From positions 15,340 to 79,339 of the forward strand of contig NZ_DATFIP010000086.1 in assembly GCF_035270045.1 (NCBI RefSeq): a stretch of 64,000 nucleotides of DNA. The letters run 5' to 3'. Each line of letters begins with the position of its first letter. Position 1 is the stretch's first letter. Shown here piece by piece: positions 44,469-53,036 of this stretch. The position numbers were made by a program, and so were the translations under genes. The notes beneath the pieces were generated by a model. The model saw nothing but the letters and a program-made list of their open reading frames with translations. It searched no databases and was not told the origin of the DNA. This DNA is from Salibaculum sp035270045 (lineage in GTDB: Bacteria > Pseudomonadota > Alphaproteobacteria > Rhodobacterales > Rhodobacteraceae).

Positions 44469-45215
44469 ATGCAAACCGGACCCAGCACCATCGACGAGGG
44501 CGAAGTCGCCAAGTTCGAGGCCATGGCCGCCGAATGGTGGGATACAGAGGGAAAGTTCAAGCCCCTGCACATGCTCAATCCCACGCGGCTGGACTATATC
44601 ACCCGCCAGATCGCCGCCGAGTTCGGCCGCGACCTGTCGGGTGAAAGTCCTTTCGAAGGGCTGCGCCTGCTGGATATCGGATGTGGCGGCGGGCTGTTGT
44701 GCGAACCCATGGCGCGACTGGGGGCGACCGTCGTGGGGGCGGATGCGGCGGCCGGCAACATCCCCGTGGCACAGGTCCATGCGGAACAATCGGGGCTGGT
44801 CATCGACTATCGCCACACGACAGCCGAGGCACTGGCCGCGCAGGGCGAGACCTTCGACGTGGTCCTGAACATGGAAGTCGTCGAACACGTGTCCGACCCG
44901 CGGGCCTATCTGACTGCCTGCCATGACCTGCTGAACCCGAACGGCCTGCACATCTGTTCGACCATCAACCGCAATCCGAAAAGTTTCGCGATGGCCATCG
45001 TGGGCGCGGAATACGTCATGCGCTGGCTGCCCAAGGGCACACATGAATGGAAGAAGTTCATCACGCCCGACGAACTGTTCACGATGCTGCGACAGGCCGG
45101 GCTGGACCCGGTCGATCGCAAGGGTTTCAGCTTCAACCCGGTGCTCTGGTCATGGTCGATCTCGGAACGAGACCTGTCGGTGAACTACGTCACCGCCGCG
45201 CTTCGCCGGCCCTGA
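44469..45215 (+). CDS. ubiG: Ubiquinone biosynthesis O-methyltransferase UbiG
   Basis: 248 residues from MQTGPSTIDEGEVAKFEAMA with GGAGAG upstream. The SAM pocket is LLDIGCGGGLLCEPMARLG, preceded by the family block AAEWWDTEGKFKPLHMLNPTRLDYI (near residues 20-44). Downstream NMEVVEHVSDP, STINRNPKSFAMAIVGAEYV and LPKGTHEWKKFI are diagnostic of UbiG. It methylates both hydroxyl groups in ubiquinone synthesis (EC 2.1.1.64 and 2.1.1.222). Convergent with the marR gene, 7 bp apart. Confidence 0.96.
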   Translation: MQTGPSTIDEGEVAKFEAMAAEWWDTEGKFKPLHMLNPTRLDYITRQIAAEFGRDLSGESPFEGLRLLDIGCGGGLLCEPMARLGATVVGADAAAGNIPVAQVHAEQSGLVIDYRHTTAEALAAQGETFDVVLNMEVVEHVSDPRAYLTACHDLLNPNGLHICSTINRNPKSFAMAIVGAEYVMRWLPKGTHEWKKFITPDELFTMLRQAGLDPVDRKGFSFNPVLWSWSISERDLSVNYVTAALRRP

Positions 45216-45222
45216 GGCCGCG

Positions 45223-45666
45223 TCATTCGTCCGCCGAGAGGTTGACGCGAAGGGCGCGCAGAACGGGAAGGATGGCGCGGACCTGCTCCGGTCCTATCTG
45301 ATCCACCGCCTCGGCGATGATGGGAGCAATCGCGGCCAGCGCGGCATCCCGCGCCTTGCGGCCGGCCGGGCTGATCGTGACCATTTTGCGCCGCGCATCG
45401 TCCCAGTCGGGCCGGATATGGACATAGCCCGAGACCTCGAGCTTGCGCAGCGTGTTCGTCATGGCCCCCCGGGTCAGGTGAAAGGTGCGCGCCAGTTGCG
45501 CCGGAGATTTCTCGGTCTGGCTGCGCGCAAGGTGGTTGAGCACCGAGAAATGGCTGAGCTCCATTCCCCGCGGCAGGGCCTTGGCCACGTTGTTTCGCGC
45601 CAGCTGATCCACGGTGAGGATCTCGCTGAACAAGGCAACGGCAAGGCTGTCTGTCTGGGTGCTCAT
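45223..45666 (-). CDS. MarR-family transcriptional regulator
   Basis: 147 residues, normal MarR size. The winged helix has SHFSVLNHLARS, the recognition region PAQLARTFHLTRGAMTNTLRKLEVSGYV and the wing DARRKMVTISPAGRK. N- and C-terminal helices form the dimerisation bundle. It is the last gene of the grx-nitrilase-marR operon and overlaps the nitrilase stop by ATGA, so it is probably co-expressed with it. Ligand and targets are unknown. Confidence 0.92.
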   Translation of the reverse strand: MSTQTDSLAVALFSEILTVDQLARNNVAKALPRGMELSHFSVLNHLARSQTEKSPAQLARTFHLTRGAMTNTLRKLEVSGYVHIRPDWDDARRKMVTISPAGRKARDAALAAIAPIIAEAVDQIGPEQVRAILPVLRALRVNLSADE

Positions 45667-46490
45667 GGTCCCCGGAACGTCCTGTCGCTGTGGATCGCGG
45701 GCAGGCGCCGACGGGTATCCGCCACTTGTTCCAGTTCAATATCAATGGTGTAGATGCCCGTTTCAGTGCCCGCGTCCAGGAGAACCTCGCCCCAGGGCGA
45801 TATGACCATGCTATGGCCATGGGTGCGGCGCTGGCGCCCGGCACGGGCCGCGTGCGTACCGCTCTGGGCGGCGGCGATGACATAGCATCCCGTCTCGATG
45901 GCGCGGGCCCGCAGAAGCGGCTTCCAATGCGCAGGCCCCGTGCCCGGGGAAAAGGCCGAGGGCACCAACAGCACCTGTGCCCCGGCCTGCGCCAGACGGC
46001 GGTAGAGGTGTGCGAAACGCAAGTCGTAGCAAATGGTCAGGCCAAAGCATCCCAGCGGCGTTGGCGCCAGAACCGCCCGGTCCCCTGGCGCGTAGCCGTC
46101 GGATTCGCGGTAGGTCTCGGCTTCGGACACCTGCACGTCGAACATGTGGATCTTGTCGTAGCGCGCTGTGATCTCGCCCGAGGGCGAGACCAGGACGGAC
46201 CGGTTGACAAAACGACCCCCGTCGCCGCCTGTCAGCGCGAGCGATCCGATCGACAGCCAGATCCCGAGATCCCGCGCCCTGTCGCGCAGCGCGGCCAGGA
46301 CCGGATCCTGATCCTCGGCACGCAGCACGCTTTGCTGGTGCTCGCGATCCAGGCTTACGCAGTTCGTGACCTCGGGTGTCAGAACGATGTCCGCCCCCTG
46401 CTTCGCCGCCCTGTCCATCAGCTCAGAAACGACGCGCAGGTTTTCAGCGGGATCGTCGCTGGAACAAAGCTGAAGGAGCGCGGCTTTCAC
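45663..46490 (-). CDS. Carbon-nitrogen hydrolase (Nit2/omega-amidase-like)
   Basis: 275 residues. The nitrilase catalytic triad is E40 (LTPEVTN), K113 (RYDKIHMFDV) and C154 (LTICYDLRF). The neighbouring sequence (KIHMFDVQVSEAETYRES and FAHLYRRLAQAGAQVLLVPSAF) is like Nit1/Nit2 amidases that remove deaminated glutathione or alpha-keto amide by-products. Located between glutaredoxin and marR with ATGA overlaps at both ends. The glutaredoxin neighbour fits a thiol-metabolite clean-up role, but that is inference. Confidence 0.9.
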   Translation of the reverse strand: MKAALLQLCSSDDPAENLRVVSELMDRAAKQGADIVLTPEVTNCVSLDREHQQSVLRAEDQDPVLAALRDRARDLGIWLSIGSLALTGGDGGRFVNRSVLVSPSGEITARYDKIHMFDVQVSEAETYRESDGYAPGDRAVLAPTPLGCFGLTICYDLRFAHLYRRLAQAGAQVLLVPSAFSPGTGPAHWKPLLRARAIETGCYVIAAAQSGTHAARAGRQRRTHGHSMVISPWGEVLLDAGTETGIYTIDIELEQVADTRRRLPAIHSDRTFRGP

Positions 46491-46744
46491 GCCGCCAACA
46501 AACTGTCGAGCCTGCCCGCGCGTTCCAGCGCGTAAAGCTCGTCACAGCCGCCGACATGATCTTCGCCCACGAAGATCTGCGGCACCGTGCGACCACCATC
46601 TGCGCGCTGGACCATTTCGGCCCGACGCTCGGGCTCGCGAGAGATATCGACCTCGGAAAAGGTCACTCCCTTGGAATTCAGCAGCCGCTTGGCAGCGTGG
46701 CAGAAGCCGCAGAACGGCGAAGTGTAGATTTCGACTGGTTTCAT
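46487..46744 (-). CDS. grxC: Glutaredoxin 3-like (GrxC)
   Basis: 85 residues, the size of bacterial Grx3. The redox motif is C12-G-F-C15 (CPYC in E. coli Grx3; CGFC is common in alphaproteobacteria), followed by FSEVDISREPE, TVPQIFVGEDHVGGCDEL with the cis-Pro, and the C-terminal helix ALERAGRLDSLL. It reduces disulfides and deglutathionylates proteins using glutathione. Heads the grxC-nitrilase-marR set, 29 bp after comF. Confidence 0.94.
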   Translation of the reverse strand: MKPVEIYTSPFCGFCHAAKRLLNSKGVTFSEVDISREPERRAEMVQRADGGRTVPQIFVGEDHVGGCDELYALERAGRLDSLLAA

Positions 46745-46773
46745 GACAGGCCCTCGATCGGTTCCGCGTCAAT

Positions 46774-47514
46774 CTAAGCATCTTTGGTCACGCGGGCCAG
46801 AGCCAGCACGCAGACCTCGGTTGCACCGGCCGCAAGGCAAGCCTCGGTCGCGGCCGCGAAGGTAGCGCCGCTGGTCATGACATCGTCGAGCAGGATCACC
46901 TGCCGCCCCTGCAATTGCGCCCCCCGGCTGGCATGCGGCACGATGGCCTCATCCAGGCTGCGAAACCGGGCGTCACGGTCGTGACCGTCCAGCGGCGCGG
47001 TGAACCTGCGGCGCACCAGCACGTCGGGCATGTAATCGGCCGACGCTAGCTCGGACAGGCGCTGTGCCAGCACGGCGGCCTGGTTGTACTTCCGGCGCGC
47101 CAGCCTGCGCCAATGCAGCGGCACCGGCACCAGCACCGGCCGTTCGGACCAGATTGGACGGCCTGCCCGCAGCAGCCATGGCGCCGCGACCCGGGCCAGT
47201 TCGAGCCTGTCGCCATGCTTCAACCCCAGCACCATCCGCCGCCCCATGTCGCGATAGGCAAAGGCCGCGCGCCCCCTCATCCAGGGCCGTGCCACGCGCA
47301 GGCAATCGTCGCAGAGCGCATCACTCTCACCGGGGGTGCCGGGCTGGCCCGGCAGCGGGCAACCGCAGGCATCGCAGGTCAACCCCTCGATGAACGGTGT
47401 GTCGCGCCAACAAGCCCCGCAGAGAGAGAACTCGGCCGCCGTGCGGGCGTCGCACATGGCGCACTGCGGCGGATAGACCGCATCCACCAGGCTTTGAATT
47501 GCCGCTCCAATCAT
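46774..47514 (-). CDS. ComF-family phosphoribosyltransferase-like protein
   Basis: 246 residues. The N-terminal zinc-finger-like region has four cysteine pairs (PPQCAMC, LCGAC, TCDACGCP, LCDDC). The C-terminal PRTase domain has LVPVPLHWRRLARRKYNQAAVLA and the PRPP loop VILLDDVMTSGAT. ComF proteins are required for uptake of transforming DNA in competent bacteria, but are also widespread where competence is unknown. Only 14 bp separate its start from the divergent methyltransferase, so their promoters lie within each other's coding starts. Confidence 0.92.
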   Translation of the reverse strand: MIGAAIQSLVDAVYPPQCAMCDARTAAEFSLCGACWRDTPFIEGLTCDACGCPLPGQPGTPGESDALCDDCLRVARPWMRGRAAFAYRDMGRRMVLGLKHGDRLELARVAAPWLLRAGRPIWSERPVLVPVPLHWRRLARRKYNQAAVLAQRLSELASADYMPDVLVRRRFTAPLDGHDRDARFRSLDEAIVPHASRGAQLQGRQVILLDDVMTSGATFAAATEACLAAGATEVCVLALARVTKDA

Positions 47515-47528
47515 CTAAATCGCCCTTT

Positions 47529-48362
47529 ATGTCACAACCGCCCTGCCTGACCGACCAAGAGACCCTGGACCGGATGCGCCGCCGCGCCGCCCGCATCGGC
47601 CCGGTGCAATTCCTGCAAGAGGCCGCCGCTGACGAGGTTCAAGAAAGGCTCGCCTTGGTTAACAGGAGGTTTACGGCCCCTGCCGTCATCACCCCATGGC
47701 CCGAAACGTGGCAGGATCGCCTGCCCGGGGCCCGGATCGTTGCCGACACCGACGTTCTGGACCTTGCCGAGGGCGACCATGACCTTGTCGTTCATGCCCT
47801 CTGCCTGCACTGGGCGGACGATCCGGTGGGCCAGCTTGTCCAGTGCCGCCGCGCGCTGGCGCCGGACGGCCTGCTGCTGGTGACGCTGTTCGGCGGGCAG
47901 ACCCTGCACGAGTTGCGCACGGCGCTGGCAGAGGCCGAATCACAGATCACCGGCGGCCTGTCCCCGCGGGTGCTGCCCATGGGTGAGGTTCGTGATCTAG
48001 GCAGTCTTCTGCAAAGGGCGGGCCTGGCCCTGCCCGTGGCCGACACCCTGCCCCTGCGATGCAGCTATCGCGACGTACTGCACTTGGTGCGCGATTTGCG
48101 CGGCATGGGCGAAACGAACGCGATGCAAGCCCGCAACCGGGCGCCCCTGCGACGCGACATCGTGCCGCGGCTTCAAGACATCTATCAAGAGGCCTTCGCC
48201 GACCCCGACGGGCGTCTGCCCGCCACCTTCGAGATCGTCACACTCACGGGCTGGGCGCCCAGCGCCGACCAGCAGAAACCCCTGCGGCCCGGGTCGGCCT
48301 CGCACAGGCTGGCCGATGCGCTCGGCGCACAGGAAGTGCCGCTCAAGGACGCAGGTGATTGA
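47529..48362 (+). CDS. Class I SAM-dependent methyltransferase, NDUFAF5/BioC-like
   Basis: 277 residues from MSQPPCLTDQETL. Begins with the RRRAARIGPVQFLQEAAADEVQERL helix (near residues 17-41) typical of mitochondrial NDUFAF5 and its alphaproteobacterial relatives. The SAM motif I region is degenerate (ITPWPETWQDRLPGARIV), but DLVVHALCLHWADDPVGQL and LAPDGLLLVTLFGGQTLHELR are intact post-motifs. Human NDUFAF5 hydroxylates an arginine of a complex I subunit, so the reaction here may not be methylation. Followed 55 bp later by hemH. Confidence 0.85.
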   Translation: MSQPPCLTDQETLDRMRRRAARIGPVQFLQEAAADEVQERLALVNRRFTAPAVITPWPETWQDRLPGARIVADTDVLDLAEGDHDLVVHALCLHWADDPVGQLVQCRRALAPDGLLLVTLFGGQTLHELRTALAEAESQITGGLSPRVLPMGEVRDLGSLLQRAGLALPVADTLPLRCSYRDVLHLVRDLRGMGETNAMQARNRAPLRRDIVPRLQDIYQEAFADPDGRLPATFEIVTLTGWAPSADQQKPLRPGSASHRLADALGAQEVPLKDAGD

Positions 48363-48417
48363 CCCTCGGCCCCGACGCGCTATCCCAACAACAAACAATT
48401 CCAGGACACCGACACCC

Positions 48418-49482
48418 ATGACCCAGACCGAGGCCACACGCCCCGCCCATGCACCGGCGGACCACCCCAAGATCAAACCCGCCAAGGTGGGGGTTCTCCT
48501 GGCCAATCTGGGTACGCCGGATCACTACAGCTACTGGCCCATGCGCCGGTACCTGGGCGAATTCCTGTCGGACAAGCGCGTGGTGGATTACTCGGCATGG
48601 CTCTGGCAGCCCTTGCTGCAATTGATAATCCTGAGCAAACGCCCCTTTTCCAGTGGCGCGGCATACAAGTCGATCTGGAACGAAGAAGCCGGGGAAAGCC
48701 CGCTGCTGACCATCACCAAGGACCAGACGACCGCCATGGCGGCCCGCATGAAGACGCGCTTCGGCGATGATGTAATGGTCGATTTCTGCATGCGCTACGG
48801 CAATCCCTCGACCAGGTCCAAGGTCCGCGAGATGGTCGAGGCAGGCTGCACCCGGATTCTTTTCTTCCCGCTCTACCCGCATTACGCGGGCGCCACCTCG
48901 GCAACGGCGAACGACCAGTTCTTCCGCGCCCTGATGGACGAGAAATGGCAGCCCATCGCCCGCGTCGTGCCGCCGTATTTCGACGAACCCGCCTATATAG
49001 AGGCACTGGCACAGTCGGTCGAACGGGCCTACGCGGACAAGGAAGACAGGCCCGAGATCCTGGTGTGTTCCTATCACGGAATGCCGCAGCGTTACCTGAC
49101 TGAAGGCGACCCCTATCATTGCCAGTGCCAGAAGACGACGCGCCTGCTCAAGGAGCGGCTGGGCTGGGAGGACACGCAGATCACGACCACCTTCCAGTCG
49201 GTCTTCGGCCCCGAGGAATGGCTACGGCCCTATACGGTCGAAGAGGTCGCGCGGCTGGCCAGCGAAGATGGCAAGAAGAAGATCGCCGTGATCGCGCCCG
49301 CCTTTTCCGCCGACTGCATCGAGACGCTGGAAGAGATCAACGAAGAGATCAAGGAAAGCTTCGAGGAGGCTGGCGGCGAGGATTTTACCTACATCCCCTG
49401 CCTGAATGCCGACGACACCCATATGGATGCGTTGGCCGGCGTGGTCGAACGCGAACTGCGCGGCTGGTTGGACCTCGCCTGA
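48418..49482 (+). CDS. hemH: Ferrochelatase
   Basis: 354 residues from MTQTEATRPAHAP. Inserts Fe2+ into protoporphyrin IX, the last step of haem synthesis (EC 4.98.1.1). Family blocks: KVGVLLANLGTPD, MRRYLGEFLSD, the catalytic-histidine segment CSYHGMPQRY, TFQSVFGPEEWLRPYT, and VIAPAFSADCIETLEEI. The N-terminal 24 residues are a low-complexity tail. A perfect terminator hairpin follows 47 bp after the stop. Confidence 0.96.
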   Translation: MTQTEATRPAHAPADHPKIKPAKVGVLLANLGTPDHYSYWPMRRYLGEFLSDKRVVDYSAWLWQPLLQLIILSKRPFSSGAAYKSIWNEEAGESPLLTITKDQTTAMAARMKTRFGDDVMVDFCMRYGNPSTRSKVREMVEAGCTRILFFPLYPHYAGATSATANDQFFRALMDEKWQPIARVVPPYFDEPAYIEALAQSVERAYADKEDRPEILVCSYHGMPQRYLTEGDPYHCQCQKTTRLLKERLGWEDTQITTTFQSVFGPEEWLRPYTVEEVARLASEDGKKKIAVIAPAFSADCIETLEEINEEIKESFEEAGGEDFTYIPCLNADDTHMDALAGVVERELRGWLDLA

Positions 49483-49529
49483 ACATCTTGCCCCGGCGAC
49501 GCATGTTCGAAACCGGGCCTTGAATCAAG

Positions 49530-49557
49530 AAACGCCGCTGGAATTCCAGCGGCGTTT
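49530..49557. terminator. Bidirectional intrinsic terminator after hemH
   Basis: Perfect 12-bp arms AAACGCCGCTGG / CCAGCGGCGTTT (49530-49541 and 49546-49557) with loop AATT, A-run on one side and T-run on the other. It serves convergent hemH and the small secreted-protein gene whose stop is 30 bp away. Confidence 0.85.
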
Positions 49558-49586
49558 CCCGTTGTTCATCGTCTGCCGGCCGCGTC

Positions 49587-49778
49587 TTAGTTGGAGGAGG
49601 CTGCAGCCGCGATCAGGGCGATCAGGATGATCGGGATGATCAGGTTGGAGGAGGAGCCACCGGTGGTCTCTTCGACGACAACGACGGGTTCCATCTCCAT
49701 CACGGGCTCATCCATGCCGCCGGCAAAGGCGGTCGAAGCGGCGCCGGCGAAAACAGCGGCGAGTGCGATCTTTTTCAT
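49587..49778 (-). CDS. Small secreted/membrane peptide (63 aa)
   Basis: The start is fixed by GGAG 7 nt before MKKIALAAVFAG. It has a signal peptide ending AFA (19), then a short acidic Met/Glu/Val segment (MDEPVMEMEPVVVVEETT), a Gly/Ser linker and a C-terminal hydrophobic helix (NLIIPIILIALIAAAA). If the signal is cleaved, the mature peptide is about 44 residues, held in the membrane by its C-terminus. Function unknown. It resembles, in layout but not sequence, the 95-residue protein at 58.4 kb. Confidence 0.7.
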   Translation of the reverse strand: MKKIALAAVFAGAASTAFAGGMDEPVMEMEPVVVVEETTGGSSSNLIIPIILIALIAAAASSN

Positions 49779-49926
49779 GTTCATTCTCCAGTTCTTGCCC
49801 AAGGCAAAGGTGTTGAGGAATCGCCCAGGGCACCCAAGACTTACCTCATGATTATGGATAAACCAGCATTTCTCCCAGAAAGCAAAGCGACTCGGCAGGT
49901 TTCTGCACGCGCGGCGCGTCATGTCG

Positions 49927-50520
49927 TCAAATCAGCAACACTTGTGTTCCGACCTCGGTATATCCGAACAACTCCTGGATGTGCTCATTGTAGAGTCCGA
50001 TGCATCCGTTCGACGACTGACGCCCGATCTTGCGCGTGTCATGGGTTCCGTGGATTCGGTAATAAGTCCAGGACAGATGAAGCGCATGGGTCCCCATAGG
50101 GTTGTCAGGACCCGGCCCGATATAGTCGGGCCAGTCGGGGTTGCGTTCCTTCATGGCGGGTGTCGGGCGCCAGCTGGGCCCCTCGACCTTGCGCACGATC
50201 TCGGTGCGACCGCGCCGTGTCAGGTCCTCGGTCAGAGGCACGCTGGTCGGATAGAGCTTGTAAAGGCTCTCGTCCTCGGACCAGAAATGCAAAGCGCGGC
50301 TTTGTGTATCAACGAGGACCGCCCCATTGCGCAGGTTGCTGAAGTAGGGCCGCCAGTCGAGCTGGCGAAAGCTGGAAACATTGCGCCGGATGGACTGCGA
50401 AATATCACCCTCCATCTCGGTCGTATTGGCGGTCTGAGCAAGCGCCCCGGTCCCGGCCAAGGCCGCAGAGCCCGCAAGGAAACCGCGGCGGCTGTATTTG
50501 CCAAATCCGTAACCTGACAT
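49927..50520 (-). CDS. Tat-exported L,D-transpeptidase (YkuD domain)
   Basis: 197 residues from MSGYGFGKYSRRGFLAG, with GGAGAGAC upstream. SRRGFLAGSAALAGTGALA is a Tat-type twin-arginine signal. The YkuD catalytic site is in HGTHDTRKIGRQSSNGCIGL (His, Ser-x-Gly-Cys). The family makes 3-3 cross-links in peptidoglycan or links proteins to it; it acts in the periplasm. One of two L,D-transpeptidases within 1.8 kb, flanking a CAP-domain lipoprotein. Confidence 0.92.
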   Translation of the reverse strand: MSGYGFGKYSRRGFLAGSAALAGTGALAQTANTTEMEGDISQSIRRNVSSFRQLDWRPYFSNLRNGAVLVDTQSRALHFWSEDESLYKLYPTSVPLTEDLTRRGRTEIVRKVEGPSWRPTPAMKERNPDWPDYIGPGPDNPMGTHALHLSWTYYRIHGTHDTRKIGRQSSNGCIGLYNEHIQELFGYTEVGTQVLLI

Positions 50521-50679
50521 GCTGTCTCTCCAACCTTGTGACTTCGGCCATGTAGATATGGCGCATTTGCCGCGCTCGCAAATCAAACAACTGTCAGAGC
50601 GGCGTCTTCACGCCGATGTGGGTTTGAATCGCAACGAGCCTCGGGCTATGGCGGTGCGAAATCGGACAAGGAGCCCCCG

Positions 50680-51246
50680 ATGCACCGCCTTTTCGCCCTT
50701 CTGTTTCTGCTTCTGGCCGGTTTGGCCGCCTGTGCCCCCGTCGATCCTGACCGGATCGGTCCCGACGGGCTGCCGCTACCGCAGGTTTACCGGATCGAGG
50801 AAGGCGACAGGGGCGCGATCCAGTTTCGCATGCTCGACAGTCTGAACACGCTACGCGAGGCCGCCGGGGCGCCGCCCCTGTCGCTGAACGCGCGGCTCAA
50901 TGCGGCTGCTGCGACCCATTCACGTGACATGGCGGTGCAGAACCGGCCCTGGCACTTCGGATCTGACGGGTCCTCTCCGCTGGATCGGCTGCGCCGGGTC
51001 GGATACACCGGCCAGCTGCGCGGCGAGACGATTTCCGAGACTTTCGAGACCGAGCTCCAGACGCTCGCGGCCTGGATGGACAAGCCCGACACCCGCGCGG
51101 TGTTGCTGGATGGCGAGGCCAACGAGATGGGCTTTGCCTGGTTCCAGGAAAAGAACGGCAAAATCTGGTGGACGCTGGTTCTGGGTGACGGCACCCGCAC
51201 CGGCCCCGTGGCAGAGGCAAACCCGGTGCCCGACCTTCAGGGGTAG
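50680..51246 (+). CDS. CAP/SCP-domain lipoprotein
   Basis: 188 residues. The signal peptide has lipobox L-A-A-C with C18 the lipidation site. A CAP domain follows: MLDSLNTLREAAGAPPLSLNARLNAAAATHSRDMA (near residues 50-84), NRPWHFGSDGSSPLDRLRRVGYTG and a C-terminal block with the family pattern (EMGFAWFQEKNGKIWWTLVLG). Bacterial CAP proteins are secreted with unclear function. The 3' end overlaps the convergent L,D-transpeptidase by 10 bp. Confidence 0.88.
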   Translation: MHRLFALLFLLLAGLAACAPVDPDRIGPDGLPLPQVYRIEEGDRGAIQFRMLDSLNTLREAAGAPPLSLNARLNAAAATHSRDMAVQNRPWHFGSDGSSPLDRLRRVGYTGQLRGETISETFETELQTLAAWMDKPDTRAVLLDGEANEMGFAWFQEKNGKIWWTLVLGDGTRTGPVAEANPVPDLQG

Positions 51247-51728
51247 ATCATGATCGGCGTGCCCACCTCGACCATGGCGTAGATGTCCTCGATCTCGCGG
51301 TTGGTCACGGCGATGCAGCCGGCGGTCCAGTCCTCATCGCCGCGGTTCAGGCCGGGCGTGCCGTGGATGAAGATGTCACCTCCCGGAGACTGGCCCAGCG
51401 CCAGCGCCTTGGCGCGGTCCGCCGCGTTCGGATAGGAAATGCCGACCGACAAGTGAAAGCTGCTGTTCGGGTTCTTGCGGTCGATCAGGTAGGCACCCTC
51501 GGGCGTGCGACCGTCACCCTCGACCTGCTTGTGTCCTTCGGGGGCGAAGCCCAGCTCGAAATCGAAAGCGCGCAAGACCTGCGCCTCGTGCAGGAGGTAA
51601 AGCCTGCGCCGCGTCTTGTAGACGACCAGGCGTGTGACGGGCGGCCCGTCGTAGCTGCGGAACTTCGACGAACAGGCCGACAGGGCCGCCATGCTGGCCC
51701 CGGCAAGGAAGACGCGTCTGTTTATCAT
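51237..51728 (-). CDS. L,D-transpeptidase lipoprotein (YkuD domain)
   Basis: 163 residues from MINRRVFLAGASMAALSAC; lipobox L-S-A-C puts the modified cysteine at C19, and the RR pair also resembles a Tat-lipoprotein signal. YkuD domain: LVVYKTRRRLYLLHEAQ (47-63), EGDGRTPEGAYLIDRKNP, IHGTPGLNRGDEDWTAGCIAVTN with the catalytic His and Cys. Predicted to cross-link peptidoglycan from a membrane-bound position. Starts just downstream of the RlmD-like gene's end. Confidence 0.92.
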   Translation of the reverse strand: MINRRVFLAGASMAALSACSSKFRSYDGPPVTRLVVYKTRRRLYLLHEAQVLRAFDFELGFAPEGHKQVEGDGRTPEGAYLIDRKNPNSSFHLSVGISYPNAADRAKALALGQSPGGDIFIHGTPGLNRGDEDWTAGCIAVTNREIEDIYAMVEVGTPIMIYP

Positions 51729-51809
51729 GACTGCCCGATGCTGCGTTTCTTGTTTGCGGCAACATACCAAGTCCCCGTTGCGCCGCCCAGCGATTTCGGG
51801 TGGCTCTGC

Positions 51810-53006
51810 TCACGTCCGCGTGAGCAGAGCCACCATCTCGACATGCGTCGACCAGCGGAACTGGTCCACCACATCCACCCACGCCGGTTCGAAACCGGCC
51901 TGACCCAGCCGCGCGACATCGCGCGCGAAAGTGATCGGGTTACAGGACACCATGACAACGCGTGACAGCCCGGATTCGGCCAATGCCTCGGTTTGGGCCT
52001 CGGCCCCGGCACGGGGCGGGTCGATGACCGCGGCATCGAACTTGTCCAGCTCGGCGGCATCGAGCGGCCGGCGGAACAGGTCGCGCCGCTCGTGCGTGAC
52101 CTGATGCAGCCCGGGCGCTTTGCGCCAGCCCTGATCGAGCGCCTGCACCAGCGTCTCGGACCCTTCCACCGCGTGGACGTTCACCATTGATGCAAGCGGC
52201 AGCGTGAATGTCCCACAGCCGGCGAAAAGGTCGACCACGCGTTTCGTGCCCCGCACCCCCTCTTGCACCGCACCCAACAGCGCCGTCTCGCCTTCGGGGG
52301 TTGCCTGGAGAAAGGCGCCGGGCGGCGGCACGACGCGCGCCTGTCCCATGGCCAGTTCGGGTGGCTCGAAGGTGGCCAGGACCTCATCTTTCCAGGTAAT
52401 CCGGGCAAACCCGTGGGCGCGTGCGGTCTCGGTCACCTTCAGGCGCAACGCCCCATCGAGCGGGCGGTCGGTCTCGACCCCCACATCCAGACCGGCCAGG
52501 GTCTCGGTCACGACAAGCGTGATCTCGGATTTGCGCGATGCGGCCAGGTGCGTCAGCGCGGCCAGCCCCTCGCGCGCATCCGTGATCGCGGGGCGGACAA
52601 GCTGGCAGTCGGGTGTATCCGTCAGGACATGCGTCCCGCGCGCGTGAAAGCCGATCATCGCCCCCCGTTTCGTGCGTCGCGCCTTGAAGGCCGCTCGGCG
52701 CCGCGATTGGGCCGGTGACGTGTGCAGCGCGCGAAAGGGAAAGGGCAGGCCCCGCGCCTGCAGGGCCTTCTCGACGATCCCGACCTTCCAACGGGCCACG
52801 AAATCCTGTGACGCGTGCTGCACCTGGCAGCCGCCACAGGTGCGGAAATGACGGCAGGGCGGTGTGACCCGGTCGGGCGAGGGCGAAAGCACGCGCGGGC
52901 CAGCCTCGGTCACCTCGACCTCCTCCCCCGGCAAGACCCGGTCAACCAGAGTACCGTCGGCCAATTGGCCGGTGCCATGCAGGGTCAGGGAGGTCACTGT
53001 CACCAT
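51810..53006 (-). CDS. TrmA/RlmD-family 23S rRNA (uracil-C5)-methyltransferase
   Basis: 398 residues from the ATG preceded by GGAG at 6 nt; an ATG four codons earlier lacks its own site. A 4Fe-4S cluster is indicated by CRHFRTCGGC (C-x5-C-x2-C) plus a later cysteine in TPDCQLV. SAM motifs: DLFAGCGTFTLPLA, AVEGSETLVQAL, VIDPPRAGAEAQ; the catalytic cysteine is in VSCNPITFARD. RlmD methylates U1939 of 23S rRNA; RlmC is an alternative target, so specificity is not certain. Last gene of the hslO operon. Confidence 0.92.
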   Translation of the reverse strand: MVTVTSLTLHGTGQLADGTLVDRVLPGEEVEVTEAGPRVLSPSPDRVTPPCRHFRTCGGCQVQHASQDFVARWKVGIVEKALQARGLPFPFRALHTSPAQSRRRAAFKARRTKRGAMIGFHARGTHVLTDTPDCQLVRPAITDAREGLAALTHLAASRKSEITLVVTETLAGLDVGVETDRPLDGALRLKVTETARAHGFARITWKDEVLATFEPPELAMGQARVVPPPGAFLQATPEGETALLGAVQEGVRGTKRVVDLFAGCGTFTLPLASMVNVHAVEGSETLVQALDQGWRKAPGLHQVTHERRDLFRRPLDAAELDKFDAAVIDPPRAGAEAQTEALAESGLSRVVMVSCNPITFARDVARLGQAGFEPAWVDVVDQFRWSTHVEMVALLTRT

Positions 53007-53036
53007 GGGCCGCTCCATCAGGGTTGGCCCAACCCG

